Assembly: GCA_016234555.1 (NCBI GenBank)
Contig: JACRBJ010000010.1
Location: 1 to 64,000 of the forward strand
Origin: Chloroflexota bacterium
Lineage (GTDB): Bacteria; Chloroflexota; Anaerolineae; Anaerolineales; Villigracilaceae
Reading direction: 5' to 3'
DNA length: 64,000 nucleotides
Shown: positions 44,102-54,036 of the stretch, piece by piece
How positions within the stretch are numbered: the first letter of the stretch is position 1
Layout of the letters: every line of letters starts with the position of its first letter
Position numbers and translations under genes: made by a program
The notes under the pieces: generated by a model
Databases searched by the model: none
Seen by the model: only the letters and a program-made list of their open reading frames with translations
What the model was told of the DNA's origin: nothing

Positions 44102-44776
44102 ATGTTTATCGTTTCAGATTCATGGAAAGCCGCCCACCCGCAAGCCCATGCCGGGATTTTAGTCATGCTTGACGTGACCAATCCGCCACAGCACGCCGAA
44201 CTCGAAGCCCGCAAGGGACGCTTGCAGGATGAACTCCGCAGCCGTTTTGCCGGGCAGGATAAAAACGCCATCGCGGCGCTCTCCCCAATTCAAGCCTATA
44301 ATGCTTACTACAAGCCGTTCAAGAAATCGTATCATGTCCAGATGCAATTGGAGTCGATTGCGTTCAAGAATAAATCGCTACCAGGCGTTGCCGCGCTGGT
44401 GGAGGCGATGTTCATGGCGGAAATCAAAAACCTGTTGCTCACAGCGGGTCACGACCTCGACACGCTTCAACTGCCGGTGACGTTGGATGTCGCCACCGGA
44501 CAGGAGCAGTACACCCTGCTGCGCGGGACGGAGCAGGTGACAAAACCCGGCGACATGTTCATGAGAGACGGAGCGGGAATTATCTCCAGCATCCTTTACG
44601 GTCCCGACCAGCGGACGCAGATCACCGCGAAAACCCAAAATGTGATGTTTGCCGTTTATGCGCCCGATGGCATTAGCGCGGATGCAACCCGCCGGCATTT
44701 GGAGGATATCCGCGATAACGCACTGGTCTTATCGCCAGGCGCGCGGGTGGAGTTGCTGGAAGTTTCTGGGGCTTGA
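44102..44776 (+). CDS. B3/B4 tRNA-binding-domain protein
   Basis: The product has 224 residues. It resembles the stand-alone B3/B4 domain of phenylalanyl-tRNA synthetase beta: SPIQAYNAYYKPFKKSYHV, LPGVAALVEAMFMAEIKN, MFMRDGAGIISSILYGPDQRT and VMFAVYAPDGI. Such proteins are thought to recognise amino acids or tRNA and to edit mischarged species. ATG 44102 has AAGGA 8 nt upstream; the longer frame lacks a site. It converges with the frameshifted gene that follows. Confidence 0.82.
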   Translation: MFIVSDSWKAAHPQAHAGILVMLDVTNPPQHAELEARKGRLQDELRSRFAGQDKNAIAALSPIQAYNAYYKPFKKSYHVQMQLESIAFKNKSLPGVAALVEAMFMAEIKNLLLTAGHDLDTLQLPVTLDVATGQEQYTLLRGTEQVTKPGDMFMRDGAGIISSILYGPDQRTQITAKTQNVMFAVYAPDGISADATRRHLEDIRDNALVLSPGARVELLEVSGA

Positions 44777-44794
44777 TTCTGTAAAGCCTGAAAA

Positions 44795-45612
44795 TCACTT
44801 GGGCTGCAAACCAAAGTTATCGAACATGACTGTGCCCGGTACTTGTTCGAAAAACTGAACCATGAGATGAACATACCCACTTTCGCGGCGCTCATCCGTA
44901 AACTCGCTCACAACGACATTGTTGATGGATAGTACGAAATGGTCCCCGCGCGCACTTACGGCGAGAGTATTCCAATCGCCTGAGCGAATGGCGTCTGAAT
45001 AAGTCCAGGGCGTGAATACTTGACCATCATCCTGATCGCTTTTGTATTCCACAAGGAACTGTTGCTGGTCACAAACAGAAAATACGTATGCTCCATCGGG
45101 AATACCATTGGAAGAAATGCGAAAAACAACCGCGTAGCACAGCAACTGGGCATTGGGAGTCGCCAACTTGGCGTCAACAGACAGGTCGAAATCCTCGATG
45201 GCTCCGACGTTCCTGTACTTCCGCCACGACCTGCATAATCAGATTCGTAAAACTCTCTTATGTTCCAAATGTATGCCCCATCCCGAACGCTTATAGAACC
45301 TCGCCAATATTTATTATCCTCTTGCCCGGTGCCCCAGTTACTTTCATTGTCATCGAAATCGTCGAAAAATTGATAGCCGGCGACCTGTGTCGCCTGATAG
45401 ATCGCCGTGCTTGTGGCTGAAACGGCAGTACTTGTCGCACGCGCCTGCTCGGTGGCAAGGGATGCTATTTGTTTCTCCCTGGCGGTATTGACTGTATAAA
45501 ATGCAGCGGCTGTGACGCCAACGACAACAATGCAGATCACCCCCACAACGACAAGGAGAATCGTAAACACCTTTTTGTCGGTCTGATCCATGATCTGGGG
45601 AGCATCATTCAT
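44795..45612 (-). pseudogene. Frameshifted membrane-anchored protein with a LamG/concanavalin-like domain
   Basis: The first frame (from ATG 45612) has one transmembrane helix (about 17-40), an Ala/Thr-rich coiled tether and then YQFFDDFDDNESNWGTG, the start of a beta-sandwich domain. Its continuation switches to another frame: VGAIEDFDLSVDAKLATPNA, then VFRISSNGIPDGAYVFSVC to MFDNFGLQPK at 44795. The switch falls between 45210 and 45242, because the second frame has a TGA just upstream of it. No slippery sequence is visible, so a single-base indel is the likely cause. An intact product would be about 272 residues. Function is unknown; similar anchored domains occur often in Chloroflexota. 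Confidence 0.8.
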
Positions 45613-45658
45613 TTAAAGGAATTCCTCCTGTGGAAGGTAAAAAATTTGAGCAGGTAGG

Positions 45659-46462
45659 TTACTCGACTACAACCCCGTCGAGGTTTTCCTCGGGAGCAGG
45701 ATATTTCATCTTCAAGCCTTCGAGCGTCTCCACCAGCACGGATGAGATGACCAGGTCGCGGTACCATTTGCGGTTGGCTGGGACAATGTACCAGGGGGCG
45801 TAATCGGCGCTGGTTTTGCCCAACACGTCCTCATAGGCTTTCATGTAATCATCCCACAGTTTGCGCTCCTCCAAGTCGCCAAGGCGGAACTTCCAGCGTT
45901 TGGTCGGGTCGTCAAGGCGGGCTTGCAGTCTCTCCTTTTGCTCGTCACGGTCGATGTGCAGGTAAAACTTGAGGATGGTCGTGCCGCTCTCAGCGAGAAT
46001 GCGTTCGAATTCGTTGATCTGATCGAATCGCTTCTTCCATACTTCGGGTGGAACAAGGTTATGCACGCGGACGACCAGCACATCCTCGTAATGACTGCGA
46101 TTGAAGATAACCATTTCACCTTTGCCCGGCGCCTGCCTGTGGATGCGCCACAGGTAATCGTGATCCAACTCCTCGGGCGTGGGCGCCTTGAAACTCGCCA
46201 CCCGCACCCCGGCGGGATTCACGCCATCGAATACGCGGCGGATCGCGCCATCCTTGCCGCCCGTATCCATTGCCTGCAAAACAATCAACACCTTGTGCTT
46301 GTGTTCGGCGAACAACAACTCCTGCAGGGATTCGAGTTTGGAGTTCAGCTTTTCGATTTCAGTCAGTCCCTTTTCCTTGCCGCCTTTGAAGTCGCCCGTA
46401 TCGTCCGGATCGACCTTTGCAAGATTAACCTTCGTATCAGGTTTGACCAGATATTGTTTCAT
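45659..46462 (-). CDS. ppk2: Polyphosphate kinase 2 family protein
   Basis: The product has 267 residues. The PPK2 fold is clear: Walker A VLQAMDTGGKDGAIRRVFDG, NPAGVRVASFKAPTPEELDHDYLWR, Walker B-type IFNRSHYEDVLVVRVH and the lid DRDEQKERLQARLDDPTKRWKF. It transfers phosphate between polyphosphate and nucleotides; the AMP/ADP/GDP preference cannot be told from sequence by eye. Length is typical of class I short enzymes. It lies 46 bp upstream of the frameshifted gene on the same strand. Confidence 0.93.
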   Translation of the reverse strand: MKQYLVKPDTKVNLAKVDPDDTGDFKGGKEKGLTEIEKLNSKLESLQELLFAEHKHKVLIVLQAMDTGGKDGAIRRVFDGVNPAGVRVASFKAPTPEELDHDYLWRIHRQAPGKGEMVIFNRSHYEDVLVVRVHNLVPPEVWKKRFDQINEFERILAESGTTILKFYLHIDRDEQKERLQARLDDPTKRWKFRLGDLEERKLWDDYMKAYEDVLGKTSADYAPWYIVPANRKWYRDLVISSVLVETLEGLKMKYPAPEENLDGVVVE

Positions 46463-46609
46463 TGCATGTCCTTTTTCTTTTCTAGATTGACCGGGTCAAT
46501 GATAACCGAAAAGGTTAAAAACGATATTCCCCCGGCAGTTATCGGGGCGGATTTTTGTTATTCTTTTCGATTTACGTTTGATGCCGCCCCGCAAGCATGT
46601 CCCCTGTCG

Positions 46610-47278
46610 TTACCTGTGTGCCTCGTTACATTTTAGTGCTTCGGAAACAGCCTCTGCCATGATGCGGTCTACTTCGATGGAGGCGGTGGTGGGCTTGCCG
46701 ATCTCCATGTTGTTGACGAAGGTTCTTGCCGCATCGATAATCCAGTTTGTTGCCATGTCGGGGAAGACTTTGCCGGTGTTGACCACCAGGTCGAATGCCT
46801 GAATCGCGCCCCAGGGCGCCCGGTAGAACTCCTCGACGAAAGCCCGCCGCACCCTGTCCTTTTCCTTTACCAGCGCATCCGCCTCCTCGAACGGAATTTT
46901 CTGCTGTTCCATCACCCGCCCCACGCGGACGGAATAGGGAGCCTGGAGCCGCACGTGGAGCACATCGGCATATCCACCCAAGACCTCGAATCCACTGCGA
47001 CCGAGAATTACCACGTTGCCGTGGTTTGCCACCGCCTCGATGACGCGGTTGAGCATGTCCATCATCACGTCGCGCTGTTTTTCCCGCTGGGCGTCGAACC
47101 GCTCCCAAAAGGTGGGCAGGTTCTGGTACTCCTTGTCGAAATCCACATATCCGTATTGACCGAGAATCTGGCCGATGAATTTCTGGTCTACGAAATGGAA
47201 GCCCAATGTTTGAGCCACCTTGCGGGCAATGGAATCGCCCTCACTGCCGAATTCCCTGGAAATGGTTATCACAGACAT
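46610..47278 (-). CDS. Cytidylate-kinase-like family protein
   Basis: The product has 222 residues. The N-terminus VITISREFGSEGDSIARKVA is the P-loop region of the cytidylate-kinase-like (Cytidylate_kin2) group. FHFVDQKFI, VILGRSGFEVL and HVRLQAPYSVRVGRVM follow, and then the DRVRRAFVEEFY lid. A nucleotide or small-molecule kinase role is likely, but the substrate is unknown. ATG 47278 has AAGGAGG 6 nt upstream. It diverges from the FrnE-like gene with 151 bp between. Confidence 0.85.
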   Translation of the reverse strand: MSVITISREFGSEGDSIARKVAQTLGFHFVDQKFIGQILGQYGYVDFDKEYQNLPTFWERFDAQREKQRDVMMDMLNRVIEAVANHGNVVILGRSGFEVLGGYADVLHVRLQAPYSVRVGRVMEQQKIPFEEADALVKEKDRVRRAFVEEFYRAPWGAIQAFDLVVNTGKVFPDMATNWIIDAARTFVNNMEIGKPTTASIEVDRIMAEAVSEALKCNEAHR

Positions 47279-47429
47279 GACGCGCCTCCTTCCCAATCAA
47301 ATTATTGCACGCGCCTTTGGCTTTTTCAAGAACTTTGCAATAAGACGGGACAGGCTTTTGTTACAAATGATGTAAGACTCCTCATTCATTACCCGTCTAT
47401 TTGCCATTCGTTGTATAAAGGAACAGGCA

Positions 47430-48029
47430 ATGGACTTCAAACTGACCATCTTCTCCGATTACATCTGACCGTGGTGCTATGTCGGCCAGGGTGTGGTTGA
47501 CTTACTGAAAGCTGAATACAACGTGGATGTGGAGTGGCGTCCATATTATTTGCGTCCCAATACTCCACCCGAAGGTATGGACTTGCCCGATTACATTCTC
47601 AAGGCGCGCGTCAATGGCTCTGAGGAACGCCTGCAAAGTATGGCAAAAATGTACGGCATGGAGTTCAAATCCACCGAGCGGATTTACAACACGCGCCTTG
47701 CACACGAAGCCACGGAATATGCCCGCGAGCATGGCAAGGGGAACGAATTCCATCGTGTGGTCTTTCGCAAGGTTTATGCCGAGGGACAAGACCCCAGCCA
47801 ATGGGATGTCCTGCGCTCTGCCGCTGAAGAGGTGGGCTTGGATGCCGATGACATGCAAGCCGTTGTGAAGGGCGGCAGGTACACTACCGAAGTTGCCGCA
47901 CATGTTCGGCACGCGGAGGAAATTGGGGTGACAGGCGTGCCAACCTACGTGATCAATGACCGCTACGCGATTGTGGGCGCACAACCGTATGAAGTGTTCA
48001 AGAAGGCGTTGGTGCAGATACTAAAATAG
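47430..48029 (+). CDS. DsbA/FrnE-family oxidoreductase with in-frame UGA at the active-site cysteine (candidate selenoprotein)
   Basis: The frame from ATG 47430 (AAAGGA 7 nt upstream) to TAG 48029 holds 199 residues if UGA 47466-47468 is read. It begins MDFKLTIFSDYI-UGA-PWCYVGQG: family members have CPWCY here, so the UGA replaces the first redox cysteine, giving UPWC. The rest is a complete thioredoxin fold with helical insert, including TGVPTYVINDRYAIVGAQPYEVF with the cis-Pro. A hairpin at 47481-47501 has the position expected of a bacterial SECIS. A naive call would start at GTG 47493 and lose the active site. Against selenocysteine stands a simple nonsense mutation of a cysteine codon; no sel gene is in view. 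Confidence 0.8.
47466..47501 (+). promoter_or_regulatory. Candidate SECIS element: UGA plus downstream hairpin
   Basis: UGA at 47466-47468 is followed 12 nt later by GTCGGCC (47481-47487), loop AGGGTGT (47488-47494) and GGTTGAC (47495-47501). All seven pairs form, two of them G-U, and two more A-U pairs extend the stem below a U-U mismatch. The apical loop starts 19 nt after the UGA and has G at its second position, within the range described for bacterial SECIS hairpins. Confidence 0.6.
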
Positions 48030-48030
48030 G

Positions 48031-48069
48031 AAAACGGGACAGGCTTTTTATGGCTTGCCCCGTTTTTTT
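48031..48069 (+). terminator. Terminator of the FrnE-like gene
   Basis: AAAACGGG (48031-48038) pairs with CCCGTTTT (48059-48066). An inner CAGGC/GCTTG helix and a trailing T run complete the signal. Confidence 0.8.
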
Positions 48070-48446
48070 GCTCGCCTTCCTACTAAATAGCATCAAGCGA
48101 TCTTGTGCTTTTGCACCTTGGGTTGGTTCAATACTCGCCTCTTTTACCTCCAACTGCAACCGGAAAATACAGGGATTTTTCCTTCTGGCAATTCGATGAA
48201 AGTATCATCAAGTTTTAAACTGACGCGATCCAGCTTGAAATATAAAGATAATATAGTATTTCTTACGTGGTTTTGTAGCTGAGAGCACTAGCTTGGATTC
48301 AAATACTTTAGGTAATATATCTTCTTGGGGAGTGCTTCATCGTGGCGAGGAAGATGTAAGAGACGGCACCATATCAGGGGTGGGGTGGTCCCACCCCTTG
48401 TTGTTCTGAACTCACACGAGTCGAAAGTTGGAGATTTTCGCCTCAT
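48070..48446. other. Gene-poor, AT-richer intergenic stretch
   Basis: No gene is recognised. A minus-strand frame at about 48150-48300 without a start reads LKLDDTFIELPEGKIPVF and may be the remains of a gene. GGGGTGGG (48377-48384) and CCCACCCC (48390-48397) form a hairpin near the end of the aldo/keto reductase gene. Confidence 0.4.
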
Positions 48447-49448
48447 TTACCTTCCCAAAATACGATCAATCTCCGCCATTTGACTTGCATTCAGCGGACC
48501 AAATTCCATTGCCTTGCAATTCTCTTCGACCTGAGCGACGGTCTTGAAACCGGGGATCGGCACGGTCAGAGGGCTGCGCGCCCAAATCCATGCCAAAGCA
48601 CCTTGGGATAGAGTCCGCCCACCACTGGTCAATACCTCGCGGATGGATGCCAGTTTGTCGAGCCATTCCTGTGTAGGTTTGCCGTTCTTGAAACCCGGGT
48701 GCCAATCGGCATGGTGACGCACGTCATCGTCGGCAAAAGTGCTGGTGGGGACAAACTTCCCCGTCAGCAATCCCATCCCCAATGGTCCACGGTTGATACT
48801 GGCGAGATTCAATTCCTCGCACAAGGCAAGTAATTCCCAATTACCATCCAATACACTCAACTGTTGTTGAACTGTACTGCAATTGGGTGATGTAGAAAAA
48901 ACCTTGATCGCATCCACGCGGTCGGTACTCCAACCGTAGGTGCGAATTTTTCCCTGCCTGACCAACTCTTCCAAGACTTCGCGGACCTCCAACGCGCGCT
49001 CGATGACCAAACCCCAAACGTGGAGTTGGTACAGGTCGATGTAATCTGTGCCCAACCTTTTCAAGCTGACTTCCACATCTGTGCGGAGTCGGCTGGCGAC
49101 ATCGCTTTCTTCTTCCTTATCGCCATAGAAGGTCACGGCTTTGGCGGCCTCATCCACATGATAACCAAACTTGGAGGCAATGACCACCTTGTCGCGTTTT
49201 CCTTTGAAAGCCTGAGCCAGCAACCTTTCGCTGTGACCTGCGCCATAGTTGGCGGCGGTATCAAAGAAAGTCACGCCTAAATCGAATGCGCGGTGGATGG
49301 CTCGCAGGGATTCGGCATCGTCCACACCGCTCCAACCGCCAGGTGAGCCGTTGAAGGTCCACGGTCCGCCGACAGCCCAGCATCCCAAGCCGAGGGCGCT
49401 GACTTTTATTCCAGAGCGTCCGAGAGTACGAGTGAGTTTTGTAGTCAT
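48447..49448 (-). CDS. Aldo/keto reductase
   Basis: The product has 333 residues. The TIM-barrel family signatures are present: GLGCWAVGG, FFDTAANYGAGHSERLL (catalytic Asp and Tyr), VIASKFGY (Lys), IDLYQLHVW (His) and a C-terminal IPGFKTVAQVEENCKAMEF NADP-binding region. It would reduce carbonyl compounds with NADPH; the substrate is unknown. It lies 34 bp after degV on the same strand and probably shares its transcript. Confidence 0.93.
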   Translation of the reverse strand: MTTKLTRTLGRSGIKVSALGLGCWAVGGPWTFNGSPGGWSGVDDAESLRAIHRAFDLGVTFFDTAANYGAGHSERLLAQAFKGKRDKVVIASKFGYHVDEAAKAVTFYGDKEEESDVASRLRTDVEVSLKRLGTDYIDLYQLHVWGLVIERALEVREVLEELVRQGKIRTYGWSTDRVDAIKVFSTSPNCSTVQQQLSVLDGNWELLALCEELNLASINRGPLGMGLLTGKFVPTSTFADDDVRHHADWHPGFKNGKPTQEWLDKLASIREVLTSGGRTLSQGALAWIWARSPLTVPIPGFKTVAQVEENCKAMEFGPLNASQMAEIDRILGR

Positions 49449-49482
49449 GATTGTTTGTTCCAGTTATTCGAATCTACACAAA

Positions 49483-50370
49483 TCAAGCCTTGCGTTTATC
49501 GCCCACAAAGAACAACGCAACGGTTCCAGGTCCCGTGTGTGAACCAATGACGGTTCCCACGCTGTTGATTATGACCTTGCCGTTGAGCTTGGGGAATTTC
49601 TCTTCGATCAAGTCCGCAACCTTGCGCGCATCATCGTAACAAGCTGAATTGGAGATAAAACACTTACCTGAATAATCCAATCCACCTTGGGCGTGTTCCT
49701 CCATCCTTTTCACGATCTCGGAGATGACACGCTTCTTGCCGCGAATCTTCTCACGCGGAATCAATCCACCTGCATCATTCATGTTCATCAGCGGACAGAT
49801 ATTGAGCAGGTTCCCCACCGTCGCCGACGCCGCCGAGATACGTCCGCCGCGCTTGTAGTGGCTTAGGTCAGTGGAGAAAAACCAGTGATGGACGTTGAGT
49901 TTGGTTTCCTCCACCCGGGCATGTACATATTCGATGGTTGATCCGCTGTCACGCATATCCGCCGCCATGTCAACCAGCAGACCATAACCCGAAGACGCTC
50001 CCAGCGAATCAATGATCAACATTTTTCGGTCGGGATATTTTTGCAGCAGTTGCTCGCGCGCCATCACGGCAGAGTTATACGTCCCCGACAAACCAGAAGA
50101 TAGGGAGATATGCAGGATGTCCTTTCCATCCTTCAAATACGGCTCAAAGAATTCAATAAACTGTGCCACATTCACTTGTGATGTGGTTGGCATGGCTCCC
50201 GCCGCGATCCGCCTGTAAAATTCATCAAAGGGCATGGTTTGACCGAGATCATCAGGATATTCCTTCCCCTCCATGTTGAAATGAAAACAAACGAACGGAA
50301 TGTTCCTCTTCTGGAAGTGCTCAAGGGGCATATCCGCCGTGGAACAACAACTAATAACATAATCAGACAT
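49483..50370 (-). CDS. degV: DegV family fatty-acid-binding protein
   Basis: The product has 295 residues. DegV features: DYVISCCSTADMPLEHFQKRNI, TTSQVNVAQFIEFFEPYLKDG, ILHISLSSGLSGTYNSA, VIDSLGAS-type ligand loop and SHYKRGGRIS. DegV proteins bind a fatty acid and in some bacteria present it to fatty acid kinase (FakA). No fakA is adjacent. ATG 50370 has GGAGAA upstream; the longer frame to 50493 has no site. It leads a two-gene unit with the aldo/keto reductase. Confidence 0.92.
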   Translation of the reverse strand: MSDYVISCCSTADMPLEHFQKRNIPFVCFHFNMEGKEYPDDLGQTMPFDEFYRRIAAGAMPTTSQVNVAQFIEFFEPYLKDGKDILHISLSSGLSGTYNSAVMAREQLLQKYPDRKMLIIDSLGASSGYGLLVDMAADMRDSGSTIEYVHARVEETKLNVHHWFFSTDLSHYKRGGRISAASATVGNLLNICPLMNMNDAGGLIPREKIRGKKRVISEIVKRMEEHAQGGLDYSGKCFISNSACYDDARKVADLIEEKFPKLNGKVIINSVGTVIGSHTGPGTVALFFVGDKRKA

Positions 50371-50629
50371 TTTCAGATTCTCCAGCATGATATTTGGTGC
50401 GATGGAACTTCGTTGATTGATAACTTCCTCATTATAAATCGTTCTGCTACCTGCCTGTTTCAAAGATGACATCCGCAGGCACGCCGGACTCAAGGTTTAA
50501 ATCGACATCTTGGCCACACAATTTGACGGTTATCTAGCGCCCATATGGGTATAGTCCAATTACATAAAGTCGCCTCAAATTTGCTTTGCGGATATGTTAT
50601 GATATTTTAAATCCTCGAATCTGGTTCAC

Positions 50630-53308
50630 ATGGCCACGCTTATCCTTGCGACCAAGCTTTTTGCGCCTCCTCTGCGCCCAGGTTTGATTTTGCGCCAGAG
50701 ACTGGTCGAGCAATTAAATATCAGCAGTCAGCGCAAGCTGACCCTGGTCTCCGCCCCTGCTGGTTACGGCAAAACGACTTTGGTTAGCAGCTGGTTGCAC
50801 GAAACAAATATCCCTTCTGCCTGGCTTTCGCTGGACGAAGGCGATAATGACCCCATTCGCTTTTTCCAGTATTTCTTCGCTACGCTTCAAAAAATCATTC
50901 CTGATATTGGGGTGGATTTGCCGGGGATGCTCCAGTCTGCACAGCCGCCATCCTTTGATGTTCTTATAAACCTATTGATCAACGAAACCGCTAGGCAGCC
51001 TGTGCCATTCGCCATCGTCCTGGATGACTTTCATGTCATTTCCTCCCAACCTGTGCTGGACATGGTTACGTTTCTGATCGAGCGCATGCCCCTCCATATG
51101 CACCTCGTGCTTCTTTCGAGAGTGGACCCTCCGTTTCCGCTATCACGCCTGCGTGTTCGTAACCAACTGGTGGATATTCGGGCAGATCAATTGCGCTTTA
51201 CTCTGGACGAAATCGCTGTTTTTCTGAACGAAATTATGGGGTTGAAACTATCTGCGGATGACCTTATGGCAATCGAGGCACGGACCGAAGGATGGATTGC
51301 GGGACTGCAATTGGCGGCTCTTTCCATGCAGAACTGCCGGGACGTTCATGGTTTCGTCTCAGCCTTCACCGGCAGCCATTACTATGTGATGGACTACCTG
51401 GTCGAAGAGGTGCTCAAGTCTCAGCCCGCGAATATCAGTACCTTTCTATTGCAATCTTCGATTCTGAGTCGCCTGTGTGGATCGCTTTGCGAGGTTGTCG
51501 TCGATGCAGACCCGGCAAAACCCGTTGACGGACAGGTAACGTTGGAAACCCTGGAACAAATGAACCTGTTCCTCATCCCACTGGATGAAGAGCGGCATTG
51601 GTATCGTTATCACCATTTGTTTGCCGATGTTCTCAATAAGCGCCTTGAACACCAGTTTCCGCATTTACGTCCGGAGTTGCACCGCCGCGCCTCCCAATGG
51701 TATGAACAAAATGGATTTATCTCTGAAGCCATCCAGCAAGCCATTGCAGCTGGTGACCAGGACCGGGCGGCGCATCTGATCGAGGAAAATGGTTGTTTTT
51801 TGCTCATGAGCGGTGAGGTGTCCACGCTTCTGAGTTGGACCAGCGCCATAGAGTTTCAATCAGAAGCTCATCCCTGGCTGGCTATTCAAAAAGCCTGGGC
51901 GCAGGCGCTTACTGGAAATTTGGACCGGGTCGAGCCAACGCTACAAGTTCCCGATCAATTGCTTTCTCCACTCGAACCCACCGTTGAGGTCAGGACGATG
52001 CAAGGGACCATTGCAGCGGCTCGGGCTCATTGTGCAAACTTACATGGGGACACGCATCGTGCGGCGGATTATGCTCAACAGGCTCTGCGACAGTTGCCGA
52101 ATTGCAGTTCCATTTCTCAGAGCATAAGAAGCGTGGCTACTTCCGTCCTCGGGGATGCCAGTTGGATCAACGGCAATTTGGATGAGGCTGCGCATGCCTA
52201 CACCGAGGCGGTTCGTATCGGGCAGGAAGCCAATAATCTTCACATGGTTATCATCGCCAACTCCAATCTGGCTGATATTTTGATGGAACAGGGACAACTC
52301 CATCGGGCAGATACGATATACACCAAGTCCCTGCAAATGACAGTTCGCCCGGATGGACAAAGATCACCCTTGGCTGGTGGTATTTACATCGGGTTGGCCA
52401 GATTATCCTACGAGCGCGATCAATTAGAGGATGCAAATCAGTATGTTCACCATTGTCTTGATCTTTGCCGGCAGTGGGGTGACGTTGACCAACAGGTTGT
52501 AGCCAATGCCATGTTGGCGCGACTGGAGCAAACCCGGGGTAATCTGGAGCAGGCCCGGGAAGCGATACGGGATGCGGAGCAATTGGCCGCTGAGTCTCCC
52601 ATTTCTCCCCGGCGGTCCATGCTGGTGACAGCTGATTTGGCGCGCGTATGGCTGGCTCAGGGCAATTTGGAGAAGCCGTCCCAACTCATCCAAAAGAGCG
52701 GACTGTCTGTTAAAGATGAAATCCCTTATTGGCGAGAGTTCGAATATATGATCCTGCTGCGAGTGCTCCTGGCTCAAAAGGACTATGAAGCTGCTGTTGG
52801 TTTATCCAAACGGTTGCTTCAACAGGTAGAGGCTGCCAAACAAATGGGGCTGGTAATTGAAATCTTGGTCCTCCAATCACTCGCTTTTCAGGGAAGGAAA
52901 GATATGGAGCGCGCCCTGGCGGTTTTGGAAAGGGCACTCGCGCTGGCTCAGACGGAGGGGTACGTACGCATATTCCTGGACGAAGGCGAAGCGATGATGA
53001 GATTGCTCTGCCAGATCCGGTCACGCGAAGCCAAGGCTGGCTATGCCGCCGACCTGCTGTCCAGGATGGGTGGAATTTCCGGCATGGCGCAGCCGTCCAT
53101 GCAACTCCTGCCCGAGCCACTGACCACGCGTGAGGTGGAGGTCTTGAAACTCATCGAAGCTGGTCGCTCCAATCAGGAAATTGCCGAGAAACTGGTCATT
53201 TCCATCCCTACTGTAAAGCGTCATATCAGCAATATTTACGCCAAACTGGGGGTAAAAAGCAGGACACAGGCTGTTGCCATCGGGAAAGAGCTAAAAGTAT
53301 TCGAGTGA
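50630..53308 (+). CDS. LAL-type (MalT-like) LuxR family regulator
   Basis: The product has 892 residues. An N-terminal AAA/STAND ATPase has Walker [17 protein letters not shown] and Walker [12 protein letters not shown], with [19 protein letters not shown] in the sensor region. A winged helix and a long TPR-like repeat region (about 350-790) follow. The C-terminal LuxR HTH is [25 protein letters not shown] and [19 protein letters not shown]. It is an ATP-dependent transcriptional activator with an unknown inducer. The genes after it may include its targets. No clear ribosome site precedes the ATG. Confidence 0.93.
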   Translation: MATLILATKLFAPPLRPGLILRQRLVEQLNISSQRKLTLVSAPAGYGKTTLVSSWLHETNIPSAWLSLDEGDNDPIRFFQYFFATLQKIIPDIGVDLPGMLQSAQPPSFDVLINLLINETARQPVPFAIVLDDFHVISSQPVLDMVTFLIERMPLHMHLVLLSRVDPPFPLSRLRVRNQLVDIRADQLRFTLDEIAVFLNEIMGLKLSADDLMAIEARTEGWIAGLQLAALSMQNCRDVHGFVSAFTGSHYYVMDYLVEEVLKSQPANISTFLLQSSILSRLCGSLCEVVVDADPAKPVDGQVTLETLEQMNLFLIPLDEERHWYRYHHLFADVLNKRLEHQFPHLRPELHRRASQWYEQNGFISEAIQQAIAAGDQDRAAHLIEENGCFLLMSGEVSTLLSWTSAIEFQSEAHPWLAIQKAWAQALTGNLDRVEPTLQVPDQLLSPLEPTVEVRTMQGTIAAARAHCANLHGDTHRAADYAQQALRQLPNCSSISQSIRSVATSVLGDASWINGNLDEAAHAYTEAVRIGQEANNLHMVIIANSNLADILMEQGQLHRADTIYTKSLQMTVRPDGQRSPLAGGIYIGLARLSYERDQLEDANQYVHHCLDLCRQWGDVDQQVVANAMLARLEQTRGNLEQAREAIRDAEQLAAESPISPRRSMLVTADLARVWLAQGNLEKPSQLIQKSGLSVKDEIPYWREFEYMILLRVLLAQKDYEAAVGLSKRLLQQVEAAKQMGLVIEILVLQSLAFQGRKDMERALAVLERALALAQTEGYVRIFLDEGEAMMRLLCQIRSREAKAGYAADLLSRMGGISGMAQPSMQLLPEPLTTREVEVLKLIEAGRSNQEIAEKLVISIPTVKRHISNIYAKLGVKSRTQAVAIGKELKVFE

Positions 53309-53329
53309 GCGGCGGCGGATAACTTGTTC

Positions 53330-53371
53330 AATAGGTCGGCAGTGGATTACCTTCGCTGTCGGCCTATTTTA
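53330..53371 (+). terminator. Terminator of the LAL regulator gene
   Basis: AATAGGTCGGCAG (53330-53342) pairs over 13 positions with CTGTCGGCCTATT (53356-53368), including G-U pairs. A TTTTATT tail follows. Confidence 0.8.
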
Positions 53372-53460
53372 TTCCCCAAAATGGGTAGCCGGGAAAAATA
53401 CAACCCCAAATACAACCTTTAGACGATGATATTCCAGTGGGAAACTGCTAAATTGGGAGC

Positions 53461-53733
53461 ATGACAAACAAGAACGGCGAAAGCACGAATGAGAATCAAG
53501 GTTTCCCATCCACCAACAGCGGGGGAGGCTTCTTCGAGATCCATGTCAAGGGTCATCTCGATGACAGCTGGTCGGATTGGCTGGAAGGTATGGAGGTGAA
53601 GTTATTAGACAACGGAGAAATGATCCTTTTCGGGCACATCGGAGACCAGGCCGCTCTGATGGGGACTCTAAACAAATTGTACAGGCTGAACCTGGCTTTA
53701 CTCTCTGTGAGCGAAGTCAAGCAAAAGAAATGA
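53461..53733 (+). CDS. Small protein typical of Chloroflexota LAL neighbourhoods
   Basis: The product has 90 residues. After a polar N-terminus (1-22), FFEIHVKGHLDDSWSDWLEGMEVKLLDNGEMILFG is followed by IGDQAALMGTLNKLYRLNLALLSV. I have seen this sequence type beside LuxR/LAL genes in this phylum; it has no known function. The predicted fold is alpha/beta and cytoplasmic. Upstream (53397-53419) a tandem AAATACAACC repeat may be a regulator site. The ribosome site is poor (GGGAG almost touches the ATG). Confidence 0.7.
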   Translation: MTNKNGESTNENQGFPSTNSGGGFFEIHVKGHLDDSWSDWLEGMEVKLLDNGEMILFGHIGDQAALMGTLNKLYRLNLALLSVSEVKQKK

Positions 53734-53767
53734 CGTCCAAAAAGTTATCAATAAGGAGAATTCAAAA

Positions 53768-53998
53768 ATGGAAAAGACAATTCAGTTCAATCCCGACCTC
53801 GGAAACCTTGCAATGAGCGCACTCATCATCGAGAAGGTTCATCGGTGTGAAGATTGCCCCATCCGCAAGATGGCTATGAAACGACCACGGTCGATCTTCG
53901 CCCGGCTCCATGCCTGGCACGCGACCTGGTGGCCGGGCTGGAAAGCTCACCAGGCGCGGACTTGCGCCTTTAACGCCAGGGCAAAGACTCAAGCCTAA
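53768..53998 (+). CDS. Short protein with an RLHAWHATWWPGWK motif
   Basis: The product has 76 residues. A central CxxC (CEDC) at about 27-30 is followed by SIFARLHAWHATWWPGWKAH, a Trp/His-rich motif that recurs in small Chloroflexota proteins. No function is known. AAGGAG lies about 10 nt before the ATG. It sits between two other small genes on the same strand and may be part of one transcript from 53461 on. Confidence 0.65.
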   Translation: MEKTIQFNPDLGNLAMSALIIEKVHRCEDCPIRKMAMKRPRSIFARLHAWHATWWPGWKAHQARTCAFNARAKTQA

Positions 53999-54036
53999 AA
54001 GAATAATTCAAAATCAGACAATATATAGGAGTAAAA

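Noticed and set aside
47493..48029. A normal FrnE-like gene starting at GTG 47493
   Set aside because: This start has no properly spaced ribosome site and would delete the first beta strand and the active site of the thioredoxin fold. The ATG at 47430 has a good site.
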